Below the pieces are notes generated by a model. That model worked only from the letters and a program-made list of their open reading frames with translations. It did not search any database and had not been told where the DNA came from. From NCBI RefSeq assembly GCF_011075055.1, contig NC_058144.1:17289807-17353806 (forward strand): a stretch of 64,000 bases of DNA, read 5' to 3'. Of this stretch, positions 1 through 12,407 are shown one piece after another; the stretch's first letter is position 1, and every line of letters starts with the position of its first letter. The position numbers were made by a program, and so were the translations under genes. The DNA comes from Mangifera indica (Eukaryota > Streptophyta > Magnoliopsida > Sapindales > Anacardiaceae).

Positions 1-95
1 TTCAAATCTATCATAAATGGAAATGAGTATTCTAATGTGAATCATAAGAAGCTCAAAAGTTAGTCAAATTCCAGTTTGGACATGAGGAAAGGGAT

Positions 96-1793
96 ATGCT
101 CATAAGAGAAATTTCAGCGGAAGAGATCAAAGAGACCATCTTTGCTATGGATAATAACAAGGCTCTAGGTCCGGATGGATATGGTGCATGTTTGTTCAAG
201 GCAACATGGGACATAATTGGTGATGATGTTGTGAAGGCCATCAAGCACTTTTTCAAAACGGGTCATCTCTTAAAAGAGGTTAATTGCACTATACTTGCTC
301 TTGTTCCTAAAATTACTAACCTTTCTCTTTGTAAGGATTTCAGGCTTATAACTTGTTGTAATACATTGTACAGATGCATCACCAAAATCATGGTAAACCG
401 CCTCAAAACCATACTTTCGCAGTTCATTAGCAAAGCTCAATGTGTTTTTGTAGGAGGTCATTGCATTGGTGAAAATATTCTTTTATGCTAAGAACTTATG
501 CACAGCTACCAAAAGGACACACTTGAAAAGAAATGTGCCATAAAGATAGATATCATGAAAGCATATAACACCTTAAATTGGGATTTCTTGCTTGTTGTCC
601 TTGATACCATTGATATGTCGTAAAAGTTTATTAGTTGGAAAAAGACTTGCATTACTAGTCTTATGTTCTCGGTGGGCCTAAATGGTGAACTTATTGGCTT
701 CTTCAAAAGTACTAGAGGGCTAAGGCAAGGGGATCCTCTCTCCCTACACCTTTTTGTCATTGTCATGGAAGTGCTTTCTTGCATGCTTAGTGAACTAAAG
801 GAGAATGCTTGTTTCAGCCATCACTGGAAGTGTAAGAAAAATAATATTACACACTTATGTTTTGTAGATGACCTCATGTTATTTTGTAGGGCAGATGTGG
901 ATTCCATATCTCTTATAAAAGACACATTAGATTACTTTCATTCATGGTCCGGACTTAGAACAAATCTGACCAAAAGCAATCTTTATCTTTTAGGGGTCAA
1001 TAATTCTGAAGTAGAGCGCCTAAAATCAATCCTTAGCATTGAGTTTGGTGCACTTCCTTTTAAGTACCTTGGTGTACCTATGATATCCTCCAAACTAAAA
1101 GTTGATGATTGCAAACCCCTCATTGACAAGATTGTGGCTAGAATCTCATCTTGGAAAAGTAAATTCCTTTCTTATGCTGGAAGACTTGTTCTCATCAAGG
1201 TTATTCTATTTAGCATCCAAGTATATTGGTCTTCAACCTTTATTCTCCTCACAAAAGTGCACAAGGTAATTGATGGCTACCTTAGGAACTTCCTTTGGAG
1301 TGGAGACATGACCTCTAGCAAGAAGGCAAAGGTTGTTTGGGATGAGATTTGTCTTCCAAAAGAGAAAAGGGGCTTAGGTATTATGAAAAGTGAATCTTGG
1401 AACAAGGCTGCTATGATGAAGCATATCTGGAAACTCTTTCAAAAAGGTGGTACCTCTTTATGGGCTGATTGGATCAATGATAATCGGCTTAGAAAAAAAA
1501 GTTTTTGGGAGGTCAAGCCAAATGGCAATTGTTCTTGGGTTTAGAGGAAATTGTTTTTGCTTAGGAAAAACTTTAAAGATAAAATCCAGAAAATTATGGG
1601 AAATGGGCAGAATACTCATCTTTGGCATAACAATTGGCATCCTTTAGGACCCCTTATTGACAAATATGGTCCTAGGGTGGTAAATGACTCGAGGCAACTG
1701 TTGTATTCCAAGGTTAAAGAGGTGATTGAAGAAGGTGCATGGAAATGGCCATTGACGAATCTACAGCTCTTATGGAAATCAAAAATACTATAA
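96..1793 (+). pseudogene. LINE reverse transcriptase, broken
   Basis: This would encode the reverse transcriptase that copies LINE RNA at a nicked target site. Visible family motifs, in order, are NNKALGPDGYG (palm entry) around 153-185, LALVPK near 295-310, a KIDIMKAYN motif A with its aspartate near 544-570, RGLRQGDPLS near 714-742, and the catalytic FVDDLMLF near 862-885. The same frame (96, 663 and 1551 are in phase) is broken by stops at about 489, 619 and 1542, and shifts after about 1795. The active-site DD pair is retained, but the protein cannot be made. Length and motif order match the C-terminal two thirds of a plant LINE ORF2; the upstream endonuclease lies outside the window. Confidence 0.88.
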
Positions 1794-1799
1794 TTTCAA

Positions 1800-2418
1800 C
1801 CCCTTTAACTGGTGAAGATATCTTTTGGTGGAAACCAAGTGCCAATGGTCAATTTGTCTATCAAGTCGGCTTGGAATAGTATAAGGGAGACTACTGTGGT
1901 ATAATATCATTTGGTTCAAAAGACACTACCCTAAACACTCATTCATTGCATGGATGGGTATTAAGGGTGGTATGAAAACAAAGGATAAACTACATAACCT
2001 TGGCATTATTTCAAACAATGTGTGTGGACTTTGCAATTTGGCTCCGAAAAGCATGGAACACCTATTCTTTCAATGCTCCTACTCTGCCTCCATTTGGAAT
2101 TATATTGCAAATTTATGCCTCTTGGATAATCCCCACCAACAATGGGGCTCTCTTGTACTTTATTATGCCAACAAATGGAAGGGAGATACTCTACTCCACA
2201 TCATTTGCAAACTATGTTTTGGGGCCACTATATACCACATTTGGTGTGAACGAAACAATATTTTCTTTGGTAGAAGTAAATCTCTGCAAGGAAGGATCAT
2301 TGCCACTATAAAGGATTGTGTGAGGGCTAGAATCTCTCCCTTATCAAACATTCCAAGCTCACATATAAATGACAACATTGCTTCGATATGGGACTTGCCA
2401 AGATCAATCTTCCATTAG
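1800..2418 (+). pseudogene. LINE C-terminal zinc-binding (zf-RVT) domain, broken
   Basis: Downstream of the polymerase, in another frame from 1954, the translation contains GIISNNVCGLCNLAPKSMEH followed by HLFFQC and later HIWCERNNIFF. This is the Cys-x2-Cys...His...Cys pattern of the zf-RVT domain found after reverse transcriptase in plant LINEs. A fragment reading SAWNSIR near 1866-1890 is the usual lead-in to this domain. A frame change near 1795 and stops around 1900-1950 separate it from the RT segment. It ends at a TAG stop near 2416, about where such ORF2 proteins normally end. Confidence 0.8.
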
Positions 2419-2672
2419 CTCTTCAAAGTTGCTGGATATTGAATGTGATGTACTATTGTAACCTTTGTCAAATGTGATACTTATATCTAGTATTATGCTT
2501 GTGAGGTTTCTATGTGTGGTGACTTAGTTTTAGTTGTTGTAGTACATATCATTGGATCTCTCCATGCCTTAGCCCGAGTCTTGTCTGAGGTAAGGCTTTT
2601 CTCTTTAACCTGGGGTCTTGTCCCATGGTAAGGCTCTTTTTGGTCTAATACCATATTATTTACCAAAAAAAA
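2419..2672 (+). other. LINE 3' untranslated region and A-tail
   Basis: Non-coding tail after the ORF2 stop. It holds two related hairpin-prone segments, around 2560-2600 and 2608-2640, that share 'gtcttgtc' and 'ggtaaggct'. This is a style I recognise from plant L1 3' ends. It finishes with 'taccaaaaaaaa', taken as the degraded poly-A tail and the right boundary of the element. Confidence 0.65.
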
Positions 2673-3912
2673 TAAACACACTTGCATTTATGACGTAAAA
2701 ATCTGAGACCTACAGGTGAAACTAAAATTTAGATGTGCTCATAATTGCTACATGCCATTAAAAGTTTGACAATTAATTTTCAAGTGCAACTCTAATGGAT
2801 AAAACCTAGAATGGTTATGATAACAATCAATAGTATTAACCTTAAAAAAGAGTTGGCTAGGTGTGTAAGTTGGTGAGTTTTACTTAAGAACTCGTGTGAA
2901 CATTGCAATCTAGAAATATTCATACAAATAAAACCATAAAATCTTTTGGTTTTACTAACATGAATATGAAATCTATCTATAAAAGCTAGTGGGAGTATAA
3001 TGACACTACTGGCATTGTATATCTATATGATGATAAACATATCATAATTAAATGTCAAATTTGCAGCTGGCATAATAAGACTTCGGTAATCAAGTAATCG
3101 TTCATGGAATAACTTAAACTAAGTAGTTCGTATCCTCACTTGATCTACTATTGTAAATTGTATAAACTACTAAATTAGTTAGAGTGTTTATAATAGACAA
3201 AGGCTGAAGGGATTCAACAAATAAGAATTTAAAAAGATTCTCTGTTATCATGATGATACATGTCTCTCTTAGATTATATGTCATTGAATACATAAATTAA
3301 GAGACAAAGATGATTAGATTTCTATTAGTATCAACCATTAGAATGATCATGAATATCATGATATGTTTTTAAAGTTGATGTTTCAATCTTTTAGAGATAT
3401 CAACTGTGCCCAAATAGGCGTCATTGGATGATATACTAGGTAATATCCTTGATTTCCTAAAAAGGAATATGGATAATTCTTGAGATCTTGAAGGATGAAG
3501 TCATTGAATGAGGAATAGTGACATAAGACAAATCAGGTTGAAAATAATGAAAATCAACTTAAAAGGACAGATCTTATACATGTTGAATCAATTTTATATT
3601 GAAAACTAAGTATGTTGCATTCAAATGCAAGGTCTTAAACGACATATTAGATCATAAAACTGACTTCTAGCTTAGTTGATTTGATGCTATTAGTTCTAAA
3701 CAGATGCTTTATGGTCTCACCAAACAGTCTAATTACATACTCTGGCATTTTCACCTTGTTAGATTGACAAAAGGAAAGTCTATTTATCCTTTGGAAAACT
3801 AAATGAACAAATTGTATCAATGAATGCTCTATTACAGTAGAAACAATGATAGGTGTGTATGGTCATCCAGTGTTGTTTGCATGGATGATTGGCTATAATA
3901 CAAGTGGGAGAT
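2673..3912 (+). pseudogene. Ty1/copia internal remnant (RT to polypurine tract)
   Basis: Heavily decayed 3' part of a copia polyprotein. Around 2985-3050 the translation resembles the copia RT segment SGSI..LLALYIYDD, a degraded form of the family's LYVDD active site. Further right only scattered similarity is visible, with an alanine/leucine-rich end near 3815-3835. The sequence ends in 'aagtgggagat', a polypurine tract directly before the LTR start, which sets the orientation. No frame longer than about 60 codons survives. The 5' portion is missing, cut by the LINE on the left. Confidence 0.55.
3902..3912 (+). other. Copia polypurine tract
   Basis: The sequence 'aagtgggagat' lies immediately 5' of the TGTTGAGG LTR start. 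In LTR retrotransposons this is the primer for plus-strand DNA synthesis. The same motif, as 'aagtgagaga' and 'caagtagaagat', precedes the 3' LTRs at 51712 and 56041. Confidence 0.7.
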
Positions 3913-6225
3913 TGTTGAGGTTGGTGTCTTAAAGCCAATCCCCATAACAATACAAGTTCATTAATAAAGGTCATATTTGTAATCTATTGTGGCATTATTT
4001 ATTATAAAACATATTAATATATGCTCAGACAAATGTCCTAAGAATAGTTTAACCGTAACAAAGGGATTGGTGTTTGGCACTTCATCATGAGAACCCTATA
4101 TGCATATTAGTTGGCTATTCTTAAAATTTCTATAACTTTGATATTACCAAAACCAAAGGCACAGGTAATAGTATAGAGTTATCATAGTGTTGAATGACCT
4201 TATCAAAAGATAATGATAGTTCTCATATGCCGAAGTTGTTTGTTGACAAATTGGTGTAACACATGGGTGCACGTTGTAAAAGTGTTCAACTAACTAACCC
4301 ATCAAGAGGATTCCATATAGATATTTGCTCCAATATTTATCGAATATATCCTCTTAGTGAACAGAGGTATATATGATCTTTAAACTTGAGGTTACCAGAC
4401 CATCTGGTATAAAGATCAATATAGTTTTATAGCAGCACAATATAGTCTTGTCAGAGGATTACTAGAAATGTTGTGATTGGCCATATCAAGATTTGTACAA
4501 ACGCTATAGTGGATCAATAAAGGATTTGTTACTCTCAAGCATGAGAATTGATATCTAAGTTAGGGCTCTCTAATGGATGACAAAGACTAATTAAATCCAT
4601 GACTACTACGAGATTGAGTTGATGCTCAATCTAATGTTTTTCGGTCATTGACAGAAATTAGTCTATATAACTTGAGGATCCTTAAGGGAGACATTTCATC
4701 TATAACTCAGTCTTAAAGAGATATGTATGACGAAAATGTTATTATATACCCTAGAAAATAGTTTTGTAACACATGGGTACATGTTATAGATGTGTTCACT
4801 GGACTAATCCACTAAGATCATTTCATATAAATGATTGCTACAATGTTTATGGAATATATCCTCTTAGTGAATGAAGGTATATGTGATTCTTAGACTTAAG
4901 GTCATTGGACTGTCTCGTGCAAGGATCAGTATAGTTTGACACCAGCCTAATATAGTTTAGTTAAAGGATTGTTAGAAAGGTTGTTATTGGCATCAAAATC
5001 TGTATAAAGGCTATGGTGGATTAACAAAGGATTTGTCATTCCCGAGCACAGGAGTTGATATCTCAATTACAACCTTATAACAGATGATAACAACCAATTA
5101 AATCTATGGCCATAGTGGGATTGAGTTAATGTTTGATCTGATTTTTTTTATCATTGATAGAAGTCAGTTTGCATAATTCGAGAATCCTAAAGGAGACACT
5201 TCATCTATACCTTAGCCTTGAAGAGATATCATATGACAAAATGATCGAATTGTATGAATAACCATATCACTGACAGGTTAAGAAATCATATGCTAACACT
5301 CCGTTAATCGAGTGGCTATAATGTCTTGCTAGAGGTTGCTTTTGGTTTATGTCCAAACAAATGTCAGGTTGAGAGCCTAACATGAATTCGATTACTACCA
5401 ACTTAATGGATAGCCTATGGTTCACAAACAAAAAACATTTGATCAAACTTTGGAAATGTAAGATTTTTCTAATCGAATCTGAGTTAGATCTGATCTAGAT
5501 TGAGGGTTTTTAGTCTTGAAAAGTATATTCAATTGGATAAATCCAACCTGGTTTATAATTATATATGGGTCATAAGTTTAAGTTAATTAAATAATATAAT
5601 ATAATATATTAATAATAAAAATATATTATAATGGTAGCCCTGCAAGTGCATATACATGCACTTATTTCTCACGGTAAAAAAAATATAACACATAAGTGTG
5701 TTTTTTCTTTCTTGTGGAAGAAACAAATGGCACACTTTTTGTGTTTTAATAAAAAACCCTAGCTATTTTAATTCTTTTAAGGGTATGAGTTTCTCACGTT
5801 ATTAAAAGATGGCACCACATGTTTCACATGAGTTATTCCTCATAGAAGAAAAGTTGCGGCACTATATGTACCTTGAGAAGCTTAGACACCTTTCTCAATG
5901 GGTTATTGTTATTGTGGCTTTATAAAAGTCACAAACCATTTTGATGATTCTAGCAAATTTTTTAGTATAGTGTTAGTCTCCAATTGATTCACGCTTCATA
6001 TGGATACTGAGGTTCAAGCTTACTTTGGGTTTTAGGAGCGATTTTACAATCTGTCTCAATTAATGAAAGTAAAAGAAACATTTCTAATCATGTATATTCT
6101 ATAAACACTCTATGAGTGTTAATAACATATTTGTGAATTAATTATCGTACAAGGGCGCTCTAGAAGGGGTTTTTGTTGTATGCTTGTTTATTATTCCACT
6201 ACTTGAATGCTACAAATTCCCTGTA
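3913..6225 (+). repeat. Copia 3' LTR with internal duplication
   Basis: The LTR starts TGTTGAGGTTGGTGTCTTAA and ends near 'ctacaaattccctgta'. Its first 330 bases are clearly related to the other copia LTRs in this window (33121, 37969, 38720, 44795, 56041, 63747): the same order of 'cttaaagccaat', 'attaataaagg', 'atgaccaaggg/aaaggca', 'taacacatgggtgca' and 'ggatcaataaaggatttgt'. At about 2.3 kb it is longer than those (1.5-1.7 kb), partly because roughly 500 bp is duplicated in tandem. The right end is inferred from similarity to the end of the LTR at 19395-19977. The flank to the right is gypsy LTR sequence, so the copia element probably landed in that LTR. Confidence 0.68.
4251..5270 (+). 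repeat. Two-copy 510-bp tandem duplication inside the copia LTR
   Basis: The blocks beginning 'gtgtaacacatgggtgcacg' (4254) and 'tttgtaacacatgggtacat' (4764) run in parallel for about 490 bases. Both contain 'tatcctcttagtgaa', 'aaaggatttgt' and 'gagacattt/cttcatctata' in the same order, with an offset of 510. The copies differ at many positions, so the duplication is old. The other copia LTRs in the window carry this block once. Confidence 0.8.
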
Positions 6226-6773
6226 TTATGAACCATTAGACATGATTATAGATGTTCTTGTTATATGTACAATCGTGTTAAAATGGTAGAAAATGCATAA
6301 AAACTATATCAAATGTGAATTCTAGGCTCTCCACTAGCTTTCTAGGTTCACTTCACAACTGTGTGGACACACGCTCGTATGTGCGAACTCTAAAATTTAG
6401 GTTGAGTTTTTCGACATTTTGAAGATCATTGGATGCCATTGATCTGTGAGTGGTCAACTAGGACACATGGACTTCTTGTGTATAGTTTTAGCACTATCGT
6501 GTGTAGATTCAAAATGACCAAAATACCTTTGTGAAGTGACATAGTTGAGATGAGCTTTAGAAAGGAAAATTGAATTAAATATCTAAAGGTGTATGAGTAG
6601 GGCATACCTTCGTGTGAAAAAGAAAAATGCCACGCAAGAAGAGGCCACGAGGAAGTGGCTGTATGTCAAGAGGCACACACCCATGTGTTTAAAGTAGAAT
6701 GAAGAAAAGAGAAAGGGAATTAGGTTAAAAACCTATGGGTCATCCCAAGTGATAGTAGAAAGATTATGGATAC
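6226..6773 (+). repeat. Gypsy LTR, plus sense, left part
   Basis: Recognised by comparison with the minus-sense Gypsy-A LTRs: palindromic 'gacacacgctcgtatgtg' motifs, the segment 'cacttttgg/catttgatgatc' and 'accaaaatacctttgtgaagt' occur in reverse-complement order. The start of the LTR is missing, replaced by the copia LTR. It continues at 8912 after an inserted solo LTR. Confidence 0.55.
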
Positions 6774-8911
6774 TGAAACATCCCACCTCAAAGGTCATGT
6801 CCTTTGAAGGGTTTTTTTTTTTTGGAATTGAGAAAAAAATTAAAATTAAATCCAAAGCCTTATTTACTCGAAATCCATAAATAATTTAATTTCATTAATA
6901 ATTCACGCAGAAACCAAATAAACAAACCATGTATTAACTGACAACCAACAATAAAATAACAGAAAGTCATGTTAAAATTTAAAACAAATAATTAAATAAT
7001 GTGTCCCAGCTTCAAATGTTAACCTCAAAATAAATTTATTAAATAGCATAAAAGAGATTCCAATTCCTATGCCTCCACTACTGATCAGCTACCCCATAGT
7101 TCACCATAAGCTCATTTTATACCTGCAAGGCCAAATATAAAACGAGTGAGTGACAAATCACTTAGTAAGTAAGAATCTCTATCTTACTTTATTAATCAAT
7201 CTTTTGGAATTTTCATTTATCACGCATTTAGTCTTTCAGAATTCTTGTTTGTTAAAGAATAATTATCATTTCAATTTATTTCATTTCTCATTGTCGATCG
7301 CTTTAGGTCATATCGAAGATTCGACACTGAAGTCATGTGACTTCTCTCTCACAATTATCATAGTCCATGGTACATATAAGTGCCTTTCCATATAGGTGCA
7401 TACTATCGACTATGTGTCCTCATAATGAACCAACACCTCTCAATGGTGCATAGTTTATGTCACAGGTATCCTCTCAATACAACCTTTTACCTCAAATCAT
7501 TATATGACACAGGTGATTAATTAATCTCTTAATCTTGGGACTCCCTGTCCCATCATCCTAATCACGTGTCATATAATATTCCATATTTAGTCATAAATTT
7601 AATCACATTTTGAGAAAAATCTGATTTGATAGTCATACAATCCTTTTAACAAAAAAAAATTCTTAATTAAAACATATCTAACAAAATCAAATGAATGTAT
7701 AATCATACATCCTTTTTATGCACCAGTGTGCATAAAAATAAATTCTTTTTTTTTTTCTTTTTTTGTTTGTATACCTATCCTATCATAAAATGTATAATCA
7801 TAAATTCATACAAGATTATATTACAAAATAATACAAATATTCATAGCACTATTTATAATTTATTTACAGCACTAAAAACATATTATTATATAGAATCTAT
7901 ACTAAATGATTGTGTAGTTTGATAGCAAAACCTAAACTCGTTAAGTAGATAAAAGAAATTCCTTCGTCTGCTGCCATTCTCTTTCACCATTGTCCCAAAC
8001 TTTAATCTTATATATGTATATCTAACTTTTGTTTCTTTTCCCTCACACCAACTCTCCAGCAACTCAAGTCCACAAAATTAATTCCCACATAATCATTCTA
8101 CAGCCGCCATTTTCCTCCACCAACATCACAAATTTTTTTTTTCACATCACACTAACTCTCCCAGCAATTCAATTCCCAAACCCAAAAGTTAATTCCTATA
8201 TAACCTTTCTCAACCCAAGCGTTAATTCCCAGAAAACCTTATTACACCGCAGGCTATCATAACAATTAATATACGCAATTTCTGAAAAAAAAAATTTCTA
8301 ACACAATAAACATTACAACGTTTTTTAGCCAGACCATACTTCAAACAATCACTTAAAAAAAAAATACTTAAATCGTATAACCACACTGCAACATATTCCA
8401 ACATAAATTTTCTATCTTCCATACAACTTGTACTGTAATTTAATGACTAAACAAAACACCTTTCTATTAAATACCCATATTTAAGACAATCATCTTTATT
8501 TAATATCCATCAATTAATTAATCCCTACTAATATAATCAAATCTTAAAAATTTCATTTAATTATTGTCATAAGAAAATAAATTCTATTTACCTTTTCTCC
8601 AGTAAGATGATTTGATGTAGACTTAGTCTCCCAAGAATTCTTCAAGATTTGATCTCTACTCTCTGGTCTCTTTCTCTTTCTGAGTTAATGAATAAAAGAA
8701 AAAAACCCCCAATTACTTTTTCCTTTCTGTATTTTCTTTACGCTTAAATGAAGAAAACACTAGCATTATCATCTATTACGCAGAACGTGAATTAATTGCC
8801 TTTAATAATTATCTAATCTTTTTTTTTAACTATAAAATCTATCCACTAAATAATTAAACAATTTTTTTATATATACCTAAAATGCCCCTCAAGTATACCT
8901 GAGGTGTCACA
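6774..8911 (-). mobile_element. Solo gypsy LTR, minus sense
   Basis: On the plus strand it runs from 'tgaaacatccc' to 'cctgaggtgtcaca', the degenerate ends of the TGTAACAYCC...GGTGTTACA type seen in Gypsy-A. The flanks are gatac (6769-6773) and ggtac (8912-8916), a 5-bp TSD with one mismatch. It holds 'gagtgagtgacaaatcacttagtaag', a block shared with the other gypsy LTRs. No coding sequence lies inside, so it is a solo LTR left after LTR-LTR recombination. The short open frames at 7150, 7695 and 8029 are low-complexity AT-rich sequence and not genes. Confidence 0.68.
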
Positions 8912-9955
8912 GGTACACAGTAGTATCTTATGTACCTAAGAGATAAGCTTTAGCAAAGCATGAGATATATCTTTAGGTGGAAGCAAGAATGAGTTGAGTT
9001 GAGCTAAGGCTCGAGATGCATGCATACTAGACATCATAGGATTGTTACAAGAGCGCACCATGAGTATACATTTCCTACACGACCCATAGCAGGGCATGTC
9101 TATAGTAGGACACTATACTCACAATAGGATACTAGCTCACATAAGAGCCTACTTAAGACATAACTTTAGTGTAGTGGAACAAAGAGGTAACTCACATGGC
9201 CAAGGTGTCAAATTCTTGTGTCGACCTAGTTCGATTAACCTAGTATATAGTTTAAACTCTTATTTCCAGATATAAATGATTTCACTGAGAAAGTTACGAT
9301 CATATTAGATAGGGATTTGGGTAGTGAATCCTTAGTGACTGAGTGGGACATAGTTCGACCTAAAAGTTAAGATATGTAGCCTAGACATTCCCTAAAGTAC
9401 AGTATGGGCACAAAGTTAATAAAAGGTACCCACCATCATCCTTATGGGGCAAAACATCGACTTTGAATGACAAAGATAGTATGGGTCAAGATCAAGGGCA
9501 TTTTAGAGATTTTAGTAAAAGTTAATAGTAGAATCTCCTACTTGTTGAGTGTTTTATCACTCACTCCCTTACTTTCATGTGTGTAAGCATAATTGATCGT
9601 GATGGTTGCGGGACAAGTGGCAATTCATGGGTATAGAGCAGTGATGGCATTTCTGTTTTTTTAATTTTGCTTTTAGATTTCATGATCTCATTACTATTCA
9701 TGTGTTTTGTTATTAAATGTCATAAGGTCATTTATGATGACTTCTCAATTTAGGGACATCTTTTGTACGTTTCTAGTTACTTTTATGACAAAAGGTATTT
9801 TTGTAATTTTGAAAATTAATAAATGATGTTTATTCAAAGGTTTTACAACATGTCCTTTATGAGTTTTTAAATGTTTATAAAATTTAGGCATGCTCAGATT
9901 GTCGATTTAGTGACAACTTCCACCAAAAGTTAGTACTTCTAGAGAATGGTGTTAT
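8912..9955 (+). repeat. Gypsy LTR, plus sense, right part
   Basis: Continuation of the LTR at 6226-6773. It reads, in reverse-complement order to Gypsy-A LTRs, through 'ggccaaggtgtcaaattc', 'gttcgattaacctagta', 'gtgttttatcactcactccc' and finally 'agtacttctagagaatggtgttata', the expected LTR 3' end. Short direct repeats of 'ctatagtaggacac' type lie around 9060-9130. Confidence 0.62.
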
Positions 9956-10107
9956 ACAGTGCCTTCTCATAATGACCTTATAACATGGCTAACATGCATA
10001 CATCTCAAGTCACTAGCTTAATTCAGGCTTACCTCAACTTTCACCTTACTTATAAGTCATGTTGTAAACATTATCTCTCCCTTGGACACATTAAAAACGA
10101 CTACATC
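9956..10107 (-). repeat. Gypsy LTR fragment
   Basis: A short piece resembling the interior of the Gypsy-A LTR ('gtgccttctcataatga', 'taacatgcatacatctcaag'), in minus sense. It ends in the left TSD of Gypsy-A (acatc, 10103-10107). Nothing else is visible in it. Confidence 0.4.
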
Positions 10108-12407
10108 TATAACACCCCCTCTAGAAGTACTGCCTTTCAAAGAAAAGTGTTACTAGATTGACTATTAGAGCATATCATTTAATAAAATTCATAAAATATA
10201 ATAAATTTTTGAGTAAAACTTATTTACTAAAACTGTTAAAAATGTACTAAAATACCCTTACAAGAAAACTAGTCTAGAAGCATATCGAAAAATGTTTGTC
10301 AAATCGAAATCATTCAAAGTATATTGTCTAGCATAACAACTAAAATAAAACTAAATGTAAATAAGAATCTGGAAGATGATAAAAATGCCCTCTAGCTTTA
10401 TGCACTTTGACCGTCAATTGTCCTATAGCACTCATGATCACTTATACTTGCACACACAAAGATAAGGGGATGAGTGATAAACACTTAGTAAGATATTCTG
10501 GCTAATATGAAATCTCCAAAATTATCCGAAGTACCCTCGACCTTAAACTCTATCATTTGGAGTTGGCATTAAGCTCCCTACTAAACAATAGCAAGTCCTG
10601 ATTATTGAATTGGTGCTCATACCATACTTTAGGGTTAACTAGGCTATACATGTAACACTTAGGTCAAATTGTGTCCTTGCCTAGTCACTAAGGCTATACA
10701 TCTAAAGTAACGCTATTGAACTTGATGGAAGCATCTGAATCTAGAAGTTATATTGTAACTAAATATTAGGCCAATAAGTCTGGATCAAATACAAGGATTT
10801 GACACCTTGGCTATGTGAGTTCTCTTTGATTTTCCAACTCTACTATACTTTAACTGAGCTTTACTGTGAGCATTACCCCACTGTAGATCTAGTGTTAAGA
10901 GTAGTTACTTATAGTGCCCTCTTGTAATGATCATAGAATGATTAACATGCATAAATCTTTTCAGCTTTCCTTTAACTAATGGCTTATGCCTTAATGTACT
11001 TTCACTAATTGGCACAAGAGGTTGTACTGCATACCTTGAAGGCTTAGTTTATCACTCAGGATCACTCTTCTTTCTCTAGTGTAATTTCTGAGCCAAATTT
11101 CTTTTTCTACCTTTTATACACAGATGCGTGTTTGCCTTTGTCTATTTTGTCCCCTAGTAGTTGCCTATGTACCATTGTTTATAGATACACGAGTGTGTGT
11201 CATCCTATACACATCCGTGTATCTCTTCAGCTTTTACTTCCCTACTCTTTCTTAACAAGGCTACTTCACAAGGGTAATTAGGTTATTTTACTTTTCTGTT
11301 TAGTCATAACAAAACTATGCACTAAAAGTCTATATATCCTAATGATCAATAATTAATAAGTTGCATTGATGGTTACCAAAGTGTCGAGAAAACCTACCTC
11401 AAAGTCTAAAGATCACACACATGATTATGTGTCCTATAAATTCTACGGTTGTTCTTGAATTCTGGAATCGACACACGGTCATGTGTTTACGATTGTGTGT
11501 CAATTCCAAAATTCAGAAACAAACCCTAGAAGTGCACCCTAATTAGCCCCTATAAGTTTCTTTTACAACTAGGCATACATACAAGTGTCTACCTTGCATT
11601 CTTATTTAGGAAATATCATCATGTGATCCAAAACAACAACCAACTTATCTAGGGCTTTTTTATACCATTACTCTTTCTTTCCTAGGTGAACATTGTAATT
11701 TCTAATCAAAGAGACTAGATTAACAGGCAATAATAATAGTTGAGAATTCAAAAGAACCATCACATATTCCCATGCATATCAAGACTCAGGCAGAATCACC
11801 ATGGTATCATCGATCTCATACATATAATTCAAGCAATAACATTCTCGGCACACAAATATCTCTTTCACTTTAATTCTTTCTTAACACAGCTAATCGCACA
11901 ATTATATTCATGCATATTTTGATAACAAGGGTTAGGTTTGATCAATGAACAACAACAAAATACGCTTAGATCATGAAGGTAGGTTTTACTTACCTTATTT
12001 ATACATTACTGTCACACACGAATAACCCCTCTTCTTTTTAGATTTGTTGATGATTAGGTTTTCAAGGAACATTGTCAGAACTACCACCAAGAAGTTGAAT
12101 TATTAGTCTTTGATACCTTGTTTTTCCTAACATTTTCAAGTTTTAGGTTTTTCAAAACTGATAACCCAAAAGCGCTATGAGAAACCCTTTATAAACTGAT
12201 TTTGCACTTTAGACACATGAGTGTGTGCTGCTTAAATTTTTAACTAAACATTAAATAAGCTTATGCAACTTATGTGGTAAAGACACACGGGTGTGGCCTC
12301 CCCCACATAGTGGTGTGTCACCCAAAATATATACCTTGACTTTTCAACTCACGGCAATACAAGCAAAATGACTATACTACCCTTGAGATGTACCAATAGA
12401 TGTTACA
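10108..12407 (-). repeat. Gypsy-A 3' LTR
   Basis: On the plus strand it reads 'tataacaccccctctagaag' at the left to 'ccaatagatgttaca' at the right, about 2300 bp. It aligns along its length with 17078-19301. It contains several decayed CACACGGGCGTGTG-like palindromes (11187-11225, 11470-11503, 12283-12325) and the 'taaggggatgagtgataaacactta' block. Confidence 0.85.

Larger units (their letters stand above)
1..2672 (+). mobile_element. L1-type LINE (non-LTR retrotransposon), 5'-truncated by the window edge
   Basis: The 3' part of a plant L1-like LINE is visible: reverse transcriptase, a zinc-binding RT-associated domain, a 3' untranslated region rich in 'gtcttgtc...ggtaaggct' repeats, and a short A-run near 2664-2672 where the element ends. 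The coding frame is shared by 96-491, 492-662, 663-1544 and 1551-1793 and then shifts, so the copy is a pseudogene with several stops. The 5' end and therefore the TSD lie outside the window. It abuts a copia internal remnant on its right, so it probably inserted into that older element, but this cannot be confirmed without the left flank. Confidence 0.88.

Noticed and set aside
7150..8422. Several open frames of 60-80 codons
   Set aside because: All are AT-rich low-complexity sequence inside a solo LTR with matching TSD.
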